64,000 nt of DNA from Pseudomonas sp. Irchel s3h17 (lineage in GTDB: Bacteria; Pseudomonadota; Gammaproteobacteria; Pseudomonadales; Pseudomonadaceae), in the NCBI RefSeq assembly GCF_900187505.1, contig NZ_FYDL01000010.1:186001-250000 (forward strand), in the 5' to 3' direction. The position numbers and the translations under genes were made by a program. Positions 1-9,205 of this stretch are shown in pieces; within the stretch, counting starts at the first letter, position 1; each line of letters begins with the position of its first letter. The notes below the pieces were generated by a model. The model saw only the letters and a program-made list of their open reading frames with translations. It ran no database searches and was not told the DNA's origin.

Positions 1-721
1 CCAGGATCAGGCCGCCACGTGGACCGCGCAGGGTCTTGTGGGTGGTGGTGGTCACGACGTCAGCGAATGGAACCGGGTTCGGGTAGACGCCAGCGGCGAC
101 CAGACCGGCTACGTGAGCCATGTCGACGAACAGGTACGCACCGACCTTGTCGGCGATTTCGCGGAAGCGCGGGAAGTCGAGGATCTGCGAGTAGGCAGAG
201 AAACCGGCCACGATCATTTTTGGCTTGTGTTCAACAGCCAGGCGCTCGACTTCGTCGTAGTCGATCAGGCCATTGGCGTCGATGCCGTACTGGACAGCGT
301 TGTACAGCTTGCCGGAGGAGGAAACGCTGGCACCGTGGGTCAGGTGACCACCGTGGGCCAGGCTCATGCCCAGGAGGGTGTCGCCAGCCGACAACAGGGC
401 CAGGTAAACGGCGCTGTTGGCTTGCGAGCCGGCGTGCGGCTGAACGTTGGCGTAATCGGCACCGAACAGTTCTTTTGCACGGTCGATGGCCAGTTGCTCA
501 ACCACGTCGACGTACTCGCAACCGCCGTAGTAGCGCTTGCCCGGGTAACCTTCGGCGTACTTGTTGGTCAGTACCGAGCCTTGAGCTTCCATCACCGCTG
601 GGCTGGTGTAGTTTTCCGAAGCGATCAGCTCGATGTGTTCTTCCTGGCGCTGAGCTTCTTGCTCCATGGCGGCAAAAAGGTCGGCGTCGTACTTGGCAAT
701 GGTCAAATCACGGCTGAACAT
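1..721 (-). CDS. glyA: Serine hydroxymethyltransferase (N-terminal part, cut by window edge)
   Basis: Cytosolic PLP enzyme that interconverts serine and glycine and loads one-carbon units onto tetrahydrofolate. The reverse-strand reading starts MFSRDLTIAKYDADLFAAME and contains the family segments HIELIASENYTSPAVMEAQG, NKYAEGYPGKRYYGGCE and NVQPHSGSQAN. About 240 of the usual ~417 residues are present; the PLP-lysine region lies beyond the window. The start codon at 719-721 is preceded by GAGGA at a normal distance. A 12-bp G:C tract sits 18 bp upstream in the leader. The adjacent morA gene matches the glyA-morA neighbourhood of P. aeruginosa (PA4602-PA4601). Pseudomonads carry more than one glyA and I cannot say which paralogue number applies. 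Confidence 0.95.
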   Translation of the reverse strand, partial: MFSRDLTIAKYDADLFAAMEQEAQRQEEHIELIASENYTSPAVMEAQGSVLTNKYAEGYPGKRYYGGCEYVDVVEQLAIDRAKELFGADYANVQPHAGSQANSAVYLALLSAGDTLLGMSLAHGGHLTHGASVSSSGKLYNAVQYGIDANGLIDYDEVERLAVEHKPKMIVAGFSAYSQILDFPRFREIADKVGAYLFVDMAHVAGLVAAGVYPNPVPFADVVTTTTHKTLRGPRGGLIL

Positions 722-738
722 GGCGGTCCTCAAGGATC

Positions 739-750
739 GGGGGGGGGGGG
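739..750. repeat. 12-bp poly-G tract in the glyA leader
   Basis: Twelve consecutive G on the plus strand (C on the glyA sense strand), starting 18 bp upstream of the glyA start codon. It lies between a TAGAAT -10-like element (765-770, reverse strand) and the ribosome binding site. Tracts this long are uncommon in Pseudomonas and prone to slipped-strand length change. It could alter leader length or translation, or be a sequencing or assembly error. Confidence 0.85.
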
Positions 751-799
751 CAGAAAAGGAGGGCATTCTAACCCAATGGGTTTTGTCTGGCATATGAAA

Positions 800-812
800 C
801 GACATCATGTCG
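800..812. promoter_or_regulatory. Perfect 13-bp palindrome upstream of glyA (candidate operator)
   Basis: CGACAT-C-ATGTCG is a perfect inverted repeat about 80 bp upstream of the glyA start and about 30 bp upstream of a TAGAAT -10-like element. Its position suits a transcription factor operator. I do not recognise the cognate regulator. Confidence 0.35.
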
Positions 813-862
813 CAGACAAGTGGTGTTCATGTCGGGATCAGCGGTGATCTTGCAGGTCCCAT

Positions 863-916
863 CACGGGCAAGCCCGCTCCCGCGGTGGGGGATGCACTTC
901 AAATGTGGGAGCACGC
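863..916. repeat. Degenerate REP-like sequence between glyA and morA
   Basis: Contains GGGCAAGCCCGCTCCC followed by TGTGGGAGCACGCC. This resembles the GTGGGAGCGGGCTTGCTCGCGA REP family seen elsewhere in the window but the arms no longer pair well. It lies downstream of morA and upstream of glyA. Confidence 0.5.
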
Positions 917-937
917 CGCCCGCATCACCACAACACT

Positions 938-3900
938 TCAGTCAAACATGAACAACGCATCATTGCTGAACTGCGCTTCGAACTGTGGGGCCGGCATCGG
1001 CCGTCCGAACAGATAACCCTGTACCTCGTCGCAGCCATGCTCGCGCAGGAAGTCGAGTTGCTCATGGGTTTCCACGCCCTCGGCGATCACCGCCAGGTTG
1101 AGGCTGTGGGCCATGGCAATGATTGCCCGGGCGATCTGCGCGTCCTGCTCGCCGGAGGGCAGGCCGTCGACGAAGGTGCGGTCGATCTTCAACACGTCGA
1201 TGGGAAATTGCTTGAGGTAGTTCAGGGATGAGTAACCGGTGCCAAAGTCATCCACCGCGATACTCAGCCCAAGGTTTTTCAGCCCGGCGAGAATCTGCAT
1301 GGCCTCGCTGACTTCGCGCATCAGGATACTTTCGGTCAGCTCCAGTTCCAGGCAGGCGGGTGGCAGGCCCGTTTCCTTGAGGATGGTGGCGATGCGCGTG
1401 CCGAGCTGGCCGTCGGAGAACTGCCGGGCGGAGATGTTCACCGAGACTTTGGGGACGCGCACCTTGGCCTGGTGCCAGGCCTTGAGCTGACGACAGGCCT
1501 CGCCGATCACCCAGTCGCCGACATCCACTACCAGCCCGAGCTCTTCGAGCACCGGAATGAAATCCCCCGGTGGTACCAGTCCGCGCCGCGGATGACGCCA
1601 GCGCAACAGAGCCTCGGTGCCGGTCAGGCGCTTGCCGTCGCCACTGAATTGCGGCTGGTAGTAGAGAACGAATTCGTTTTGTTCGAGGGCGTGACGCAGG
1701 TCGCTTTCCAGTTCCAGGCGCTCCAGGGCGCTCGCGTTCATGTCCGCCTGGTAGAACTGGAAGTTGTTCTTGCCGCGCTCCTTGGCGTGGTACATCGCGG
1801 TGTCGGCATTTTTCATCAACTGGCTCAGTTCGTTGCCGTCCTGCGGGCTCAGGGCAATGCCGATGCTGGCGGTGACAAAGAACTCGCGACCTTCGAGAAC
1901 GAAGGGTTTCACCAGGCTGGCGAGAATCTGTTCGGCGACATGAATCGCCCGGTTCAGGGCGACTTCACGGTTGGCGCGCGGTTGCAGCAACAGGGTGAAC
2001 TCGTCGCCCCCCATGCGCGCCACGGTGTCATCGTCATCGACGCACCCGAGCAGGCGCGTGGCCATTTCCTTGAGCATGCGATCGCCGGCGGCGTGGCCCA
2101 GGGAGTCGTTGATCGGCTTGAAACGGTCCAGGTCCAGGAACATCAGCACCACCCATGACTTCTGCCGTTCCGCCGACTGCAAGGCCGTGTGCAGGCGGTC
2201 CTGGAACAGCGTGCGATTGGGCAGGTGAGTCAGGGCGTCATAGTAGGCCAGGCGATGAATGCGCTGCTCGCTGGCCTTGCGTTCGCTGATGTCGCTGAAG
2301 AAACACACGTAACTGGCCAGGTCACCTTCGTCGTCGAGTACGGCGGTGATGCCGACCCAGGCCGGGTAATGCTCGCCACTGCGGCGTTTGAGCCAGACTT
2401 CGCCTTCCCAGGTGCTGTGTTGATGCAATTGCTTGAGCACATAGCGCAGGTGGGCTTCCTGCTGGTCGTCGACGGTCAGCATGTTCGGCAGCTGGTCGAG
2501 CACCTGTGCCACCTCGTAGCCACTGACGCGGCTGAACGCTTCGTTGGCCTGCACGATGTAGCCGGCCGGATCGGTGATCAGAATGGCCGAGGTCGAGTGC
2601 TCGAATACGGTGGCCGCCATGCGCAGGTCTTTCTCGGCGCGGCGCTGCTGGCTGATATCACGACCGACCCCCAGCACACCCTCGAAGGCGCCGTGTTCGT
2701 CCCACACCAGGACCAGCCGCAGCTCGATCGGGATCTTGCGTCCGTCGGCGCGCAGGCAGTCGAACAGGAACAGTTGGGTCTGCACCTGGTCGCGCAGTTG
2801 TGCCAGCTGCTCAGGTTTGTTCAGGGCCTTGCTGACCCGGTCCATCAGGCTGTAGATACCGGTCAGCTGTTGTGGGTTGGCGATGATCGATTGCCAGCCG
2901 TTCTGGAATATCCAGTCAGCGTCATAGCCGAGTACAGCCTGTACGGACGGGCTGACATAGTTGAGCGAGAGTTTGTTGTCAGTGGAGAAAATGACGTCGC
3001 TGATGCTTTCGGCAAGCATCCGGTAGCGTTGTTCGCTGTCGCGCAGGGATTCGCTGGCCGCGATCTGGTCGGTGATGTCCTTGGCCACGCCGATGATGCG
3101 AGTGACCTGATCGTGGGTGTCCCGTGCCAGCGCCTGCTCGCGAATATCAAAGCAGCGCCATTTGCCGTCGCGGTGACGGAAGCGCAGCAGGCACTGCAGC
3201 AGTTGGCTGTACCCGGTCTGGCGCTGTTCCTGGCGCAAGCGGTGGTAGTGATCCGCGTCTTCGGGGTGCAGCAGGATTTCCCAGAAGTACTCACCCATCT
3301 GGTGCAGTTCGGTTTTGTTGTACCCCAGCGTCTGCCCCAGGTGGTGGTTGCTGAAAATCATGCGCTGGCTGATCACATCCTGGACATACAGGTGATCCGG
3401 GACGGTGCGCACCACATCGGACCAGAAACCTTCACGCTCCAGCAGCGAGAGTTCGACGAGCTTGCGGCTGGTGATGTCGTTGATGCTGAGAATGACCGCG
3501 TTGTAGTCGTGCTGTGCCTCCGGCAAACGCAGGACCAGCCACAGGTGCTGATCGCGGCCCTGGGTGTCCTTGAGCTTGATTTCCAGCTCCAGCTGTTTCT
3601 GTCGGTTGACCACCGCCTCCAGCAGCGGGGTGCCGATGGCATTGCCAGCCAGTGACCGGCCTTCGATCAACAATTTCCAGGCTTGCTCGCATGACTCGAC
3701 GTTGAGCAGGCGCAAGGCGAGCTGGTTGACTTCAGTGATGCGTAATTCCTGTAGCAGTGGTTGGCGATGCTCGGTTTTTTCCAGCCATGCGTGCAGCTGC
3801 TTGCCAGAGTGCAGGCCGGCTTTGTCGAGGGCGGTTCTGAGTCCGGAAAGGTCCAGCACGCACAGCGCTACACCGGTGCCATCGAAGATGTCCTGATAGC

Positions 3901-4786
3901 GTCGACGGCCTTCATGCAACTGGCGTTGCCGGCGACGCATGCTGAGCAAGGCGATGAGCGGCAGCAGTGAGAAGGCCAGGCCCAGCAGGCACTTGCCAAT
4001 GAAGGCCGGTAACAGCTGTTCAATCACTCGTTGCCGGTCGAACAGCCCGCGCAGCTGCCAGTCGCTACTACTGAGGGGCACGATCAGCACGCTGTTGGCC
4101 TGGTCCTCGGGGGTCAACACGTTGGGCCGGGTCGACGGCATCAGGTCGTCGCGGCTGACGATCTGTTGGTTGATGCGGTTTTCCACCACCCACATCGGTC
4201 GGATGCCGGACTCGCCTTGTTTGGTCAGCGACGAGAAAAACGTCGGACGCAGGCGCAGCGCCCAGTAGCCGCGAGTACTGCCGCTGGCCTGACGCAGTAA
4301 CAGGTGCACCACGGAGCCGTCGTTGGCGTTGCTGAAGTAATGCGCCTGGGCCCGACTGCGCTTGACCAGCTCGCCCAGGTATTCGGCGTCCGCGCTGTCG
4401 TTGGCACTGTCGCTGAGTACCTTTCCCGAGGGGCTGAGCAGGGCCACGCTGAGCAGCTCCGGCAGGGACTGCTGCAGTTTTCGCAACACGGCCTGCAGTT
4501 GTTCATCGGTCTGAGGTTGTTCGACGATCGGTAGCAGGTTGAGCGCGATCTGGGCATTGAGCGCCATGTTCAGGCTGACTTGCGCGGCCAGGTCGGCGGT
4601 GTAGTCAATGGTGTACTGGCGCTGGTTTTTCTGGGTCTCGCGAAGCTGGTCCAGCAGTTGCCAGAACAACAGTCCGAGCAACAGCAACACCAGCGTCGCC
4701 AGCGTGCCCTTGAGTGTCCCGCGCAGGGGCGACCCGGTCGCAGGATTCAGTGCGCGCACGGAGGAAGGCGGAGTGGCATTGGACAA
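938..4786 (-). CDS. morA: MorA-type membrane PAS-GGDEF-EAL protein (c-di-GMP turnover)
   Basis: A 1282-residue inner-membrane sensor that probably makes and/or degrades cyclic di-GMP. The N-terminus has a membrane segment (about residues 28-48), a ~210-residue periplasmic region and a second membrane segment (about 263-283) ending in RRRQRQL. About four PAS-type modules follow (for example DISQQRRAEKDLR and DISERKASEQR at their ends). The GGDEF domain has an intact RMGGDEF catalytic motif. The C-terminal EAL domain has EALLRW, DDFGTGYSS and AEGVET, so both activities look possible. Position next to glyA and upstream of ettA is that of PA4601 (morA), a regulator of motility and biofilm in Pseudomonas. 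The symbol rests on synteny plus domain order. Confidence 0.85.
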   Translation of the reverse strand: MSNATPPSSVRALNPATGSPLRGTLKGTLATLVLLLLGLLFWQLLDQLRETQKNQRQYTIDYTADLAAQVSLNMALNAQIALNLLPIVEQPQTDEQLQAVLRKLQQSLPELLSVALLSPSGKVLSDSANDSADAEYLGELVKRSRAQAHYFSNANDGSVVHLLLRQASGSTRGYWALRLRPTFFSSLTKQGESGIRPMWVVENRINQQIVSRDDLMPSTRPNVLTPEDQANSVLIVPLSSSDWQLRGLFDRQRVIEQLLPAFIGKCLLGLAFSLLPLIALLSMRRRQRQLHEGRRRYQDIFDGTGVALCVLDLSGLRTALDKAGLHSGKQLHAWLEKTEHRQPLLQELRITEVNQLALRLLNVESCEQAWKLLIEGRSLAGNAIGTPLLEAVVNRQKQLELEIKLKDTQGRDQHLWLVLRLPEAQHDYNAVILSINDITSRKLVELSLLEREGFWSDVVRTVPDHLYVQDVISQRMIFSNHHLGQTLGYNKTELHQMGEYFWEILLHPEDADHYHRLRQEQRQTGYSQLLQCLLRFRHRDGKWRCFDIREQALARDTHDQVTRIIGVAKDITDQIAASESLRDSEQRYRMLAESISDVIFSTDNKLSLNYVSPSVQAVLGYDADWIFQNGWQSIIANPQQLTGIYSLMDRVSKALNKPEQLAQLRDQVQTQLFLFDCLRADGRKIPIELRLVLVWDEHGAFEGVLGVGRDISQQRRAEKDLRMAATVFEHSTSAILITDPAGYIVQANEAFSRVSGYEVAQVLDQLPNMLTVDDQQEAHLRYVLKQLHQHSTWEGEVWLKRRSGEHYPAWVGITAVLDDEGDLASYVCFFSDISERKASEQRIHRLAYYDALTHLPNRTLFQDRLHTALQSAERQKSWVVLMFLDLDRFKPINDSLGHAAGDRMLKEMATRLLGCVDDDDTVARMGGDEFTLLLQPRANREVALNRAIHVAEQILASLVKPFVLEGREFFVTASIGIALSPQDGNELSQLMKNADTAMYHAKERGKNNFQFYQADMNASALERLELESDLRHALEQNEFVLYYQPQFSGDGKRLTGTEALLRWRHPRRGLVPPGDFIPVLEELGLVVDVGDWVIGEACRQLKAWHQAKVRVPKVSVNISARQFSDGQLGTRIATILKETGLPPACLELELTESILMREVSEAMQILAGLKNLGLSIAVDDFGTGYSSLNYLKQFPIDVLKIDRTFVDGLPSGEQDAQIARAIIAMAHSLNLAVIAEGVETHEQLDFLREHGCDEVQGYLFGRPMPAPQFEAQFSNDALFMFD

Positions 4787-5070
4787 ACTGTAATCCTGCG
4801 ATAGAGCTGCACTGGTGCGACGCGCACTATAAGCCGGACGCCCGGAGGGCGGCTAGCATGCCTTGAGTTGTGGCAAAGTGCCAGCCCCGTCCGGCTGGAC
4901 GGTTACCCCGCATTGAGGTAGCTTTGCCGGTTACGCAGGGCGTTCCAGCCCCAGACATTCAGGCTTTATTTTCGCCCGCAGGCATTGATCTCGATCCATG
5001 CCCGCGCGGTGCATGGCCTGACACGGGCTTCGCCCGCTTTTATTCAACCGTTACTGACGCTAGGTTCTCC

Positions 5071-6735
<1,665 letters not shown>

Positions 6736-6753
6736 TTTGGGGTTGGTTGCATG

Positions 6754-6972
6754 AAAAAGCGGAGCCTTCGGGCTAATGCCGATCAGTTAAGCCAAAGACC
6801 AGCCGAACATAGTACCCGTGGCGAGGGAGCTTGCTCCCGCTGGGCTGCGTAGCAGCCCAAAAACAGGGCCGCTTTGCGCCCCAGCGGGAGCAAGCTCCCT
6901 CGCCACGGGTTTCGTGTTCGGCTTTATTTCTCTTAACTGACTAGCATTAAGCCTTCGGGCTCCGTTTTTTTT
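6754..6972. repeat. 219-nt nested inverted repeat ending in a T-run (ettA-gdhA gap)
   Basis: The 535-bp gap between ettA and gdhA holds one large imperfect palindrome. Its outer arms (6754-6790 and 6935-6972) both read A-run, CGGAGCC, TAATGC, CAGTTAA in opposite orientation. Middle arms GCCGAACA/TGTTCGGC lie inside them. The core is a REPIN (6815-6909). The right end is GGCTCCG followed by eight T, and the left end starts with five A, so it could act as a terminator in both directions. Confidence 0.75.
6815..6909. repeat. REPIN, GGCGAGGGAGCTTGCTCCC type
   Basis: Two near-perfect inverted arms (CCCGTGGCGAGGGAGCTTGC and its complement) flank a short hairpin GGGCTGCGTAGCAGCCC. Same family as the elements at 14385-14526 and the single half at 37898-37920. 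Confidence 0.8.
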
Positions 6973-7007
6973 GCCCGCGCGTTTGTCAGCAATACTGCGG
7001 CGCGCCC

Positions 7008-7072
7008 TTCGCGAGCACGCCCGCTCCCACATTTGAAACGCGTTCCCATGTGGGAGCGAGCGTGCTCGCGAA
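7008..7072. repeat. REPIN, GGGAGCG-GCTCGCGA type
   Basis: Inverted arms TTCGCGAGCACGCCCGCTCC and GGAGCGAGCGTGCTCGCGAA face each other around a ~20-nt loop. The remaining gap to gdhA (7073-7270) is AT-rich and probably holds the gdhA promoter; I see no gene in it. Confidence 0.8.
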
Positions 7073-7270
7073 AGCGCTATTCAAGACAGTGCAGAAGCTG
7101 AATTGAATATCCCTGTTTAGGTGCGAAAAACGTCAAAAACCGAATTAATTTATATCCTATGCACCATTTAATTTCATAAGTGCGACATTTTGCGCTGTTC
7201 CGGTGCTCCTGTCGTTTGCTACAGTCCGGCTCAATCTCTCCAACGACAATAAATTTGCCGAGACTTTTCC

Positions 7271-8608
7271 ATGATCGAATCCGTCGAATCCTTCCTTGCC
7301 CGCTTGAAAAAACGTGACCCGGACCAACCCGAATTCCACCAGGCGGTGGAAGAAGTCCTGCGCAGCCTGTGGCCGTTTCTCGAAGCCAATCCACATTACC
7401 TGACCTCCGGCATTCTGGAGCGGATTTGCGAGCCGGAGCGTGCCGTGGTGTTTCGGGTTTCCTGGGTAGACGATCAGGGCAAGGTGCAGGTCAATCGCGG
7501 GTTCCGCATCCAGATGAACAGCGCCATCGGCCCGTACAAGGGCGGTTTGCGTTTCCATCCGTCAGTGAACCTGGGAGTGTTGAAGTTTCTCGCGTTCGAG
7601 CAGACCTTCAAGAATTCCCTGACCTCCCTGCCGATGGGCGGTGGCAAGGGCGGCTCGGACTTCGATCCAAAGGGCAAGAGCGACGCGGAGGTGATGCGTT
7701 TCTGCCAGGCCTTCATGAGCGAGCTGTACCGCCACATTGGCTCGGATGTCGACGTTCCGGCCGGTGACATCGGCGTCGGTGCGCGGGAGATCGGTTTCCT
7801 GTTCGGCCAATACAAGCGCCTGAGCAACCAGTTCACCAGCGTGCTGACCGGCAAGGGCATGAGCTATGGCGGCAGCCTGATTCGTCCGGAAGCCACCGGT
7901 TTCGGCTGCGTGTACTTCGCCGAAGAAATGCTCAAGCGCAGCGGTGATAAGGTCGAAGGCAAGCGCGTGGCGATCTCGGGGTCAGGTAACGTGGCGCAGT
8001 ACGCGGCCCGCAAGGTCATGGACCTGGGGGGCAAGGTGATCTCGCTGTCCGACTCCGAGGGTACCTTGTTCTGCGAGGCCGGCTTGACCGAGGAGCAATG
8101 GCAGGCACTGCTGGAGCTGAAGAACGTCACCCGTGGGCGGATCAGCGAGCTGGCCGCGCGTTTCGGCCTGGAGTTCCGCGCCGGGCAACGTCCGTGGAGC
8201 CTGGCCTGCGACATCGCCCTGCCATGCGCCACACAGAACGAGCTGGATGTCGATGACGCCCGCACGCTGCTGCGTAACGGCTGTATCTGCGTGGCGGAAG
8301 GCGCGAACATGCCGACCACCCTGGCGGCTGTGGATATCTTTATCGAGGCCGGCACCCTGTTTGCCCCGGGCAAGGCGTCCAATGCCGGTGGTGTCGCGGT
8401 CAGCGGCCTGGAAATGTCGCAGAACGCCATGCGCCTGTTGTGGAGCGCGGGTGAGGTCGACAGTAAATTGCACAACATCATGCAGTCGATTCACCACGCC
8501 TGCGTGCATTACGGCGAAGAGAACGGGCGGATCAACTACGTGAAGGGCGCGAACATCGCAGGCTTCGTCAAAGTCGCTGACGCGATGTTGGCCCAGGGTG
8601 TGGTCTAA
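7271..8608 (+). CDS. gdhA: NADP-type glutamate dehydrogenase
   Basis: Cytosolic enzyme that aminates 2-oxoglutarate with ammonium to give glutamate, the low-affinity ammonium assimilation route. At 445 residues it is the short, hexameric, NADP-linked type. Characteristic segments are IQMNSAIGPYKGGLRFHPSV, the active-site lysine motif PMGGGKGG (about 122-129), DVPAGDIGVG and the nucleotide-binding ISGSGNVAQYAA. The 3' end overlaps the stop of the convergent Gre-family gene by 4 bp. The upstream gap is AT-rich with two palindromic repeats farther out. Confidence 0.95.
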   Translation: MIESVESFLARLKKRDPDQPEFHQAVEEVLRSLWPFLEANPHYLTSGILERICEPERAVVFRVSWVDDQGKVQVNRGFRIQMNSAIGPYKGGLRFHPSVNLGVLKFLAFEQTFKNSLTSLPMGGGKGGSDFDPKGKSDAEVMRFCQAFMSELYRHIGSDVDVPAGDIGVGAREIGFLFGQYKRLSNQFTSVLTGKGMSYGGSLIRPEATGFGCVYFAEEMLKRSGDKVEGKRVAISGSGNVAQYAARKVMDLGGKVISLSDSEGTLFCEAGLTEEQWQALLELKNVTRGRISELAARFGLEFRAGQRPWSLACDIALPCATQNELDVDDARTLLRNGCICVAEGANMPTTLAAVDIFIEAGTLFAPGKASNAGGVAVSGLEMSQNAMRLLWSAGEVDSKLHNIMQSIHHACVHYGEENGRINYVKGANIAGFVKVADAMLAQGVV

Positions 8609-9099
8609 CCCGGCTCGATGCGGATGACTTCAATCAGTTGATCGCCCGCCGGGCGCTGCCAGAGCACTTCGTCGTTCAGTTGCGCGCCAAGCAGCGCACG
8701 CCCAAGCGGTGAAGCCCAGTTGATCAGGCCCTTGGCGGCAACGGCCTGGTCTTCACCCACCAATTGCACGCGGCGCTCGGTGCCCAACTCATCGGCGTAG
8801 GTCACCCAACTGCCAATCTGCACCTTGCGGGTGGAGGTGGCTGGCGACACGACCTGGGCGCTTTGCAGGCGGTGGATGTAGTAGCGCAGGTCGCGGTCAA
8901 GTTCGGCCAGGCGCTGCTTGTCGGCCTGCTCACCCTGCGCCGATTGTTCGTCATGCGCGGCGTGCAGCTCGGCAACCTTGCCTTGCAGCAAGTTCAGGCC
9001 TTCGGGCGTGACGTAGTTGGGCTGGCTGCTGACCTGGCGTTCTACCGGCAGGTCAGTTTGTTCACCAGCAATATCTTCATTGACGAAAGCGCGGCTCAT
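8605..9099 (-). CDS. GreA/GreB-family transcription factor
   Basis: A 164-residue protein with the two-part layout of Gre factors. The N-terminal helical hairpin (about 28-85) begins YVTPEGLNLLQGKVAEL, and the C-terminal globular FKBP-like half contains IGSWVTYADE and SPLGRALLGAQLNDEV. Canonical Gre factors enter the RNA polymerase secondary channel and stimulate cleavage of backtracked RNA. The tip of this hairpin (HDEQSAQGEQADKQR) does not match the usual SENAEY/SENADY motif, so cleavage activity is uncertain and it may be a Gre-like polymerase modulator. It is convergent with gdhA. Confidence 0.75.
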   Translation of the reverse strand: MSRAFVNEDIAGEQTDLPVERQVSSQPNYVTPEGLNLLQGKVAELHAAHDEQSAQGEQADKQRLAELDRDLRYYIHRLQSAQVVSPATSTRKVQIGSWVTYADELGTERRVQLVGEDQAVAAKGLINWASPLGRALLGAQLNDEVLWQRPAGDQLIEVIRIEPG

Positions 9100-9205
9100 G
9101 GCAGTTCCCCCCTGTGTGGAGTTTAGGCCATGCTCGCAGGCTTTGGGTTTCCCCGGTTATCCGAAAACGACCTGTTGCGAGCGATAAGTCCACGCCTTGC
9201 GGGAA

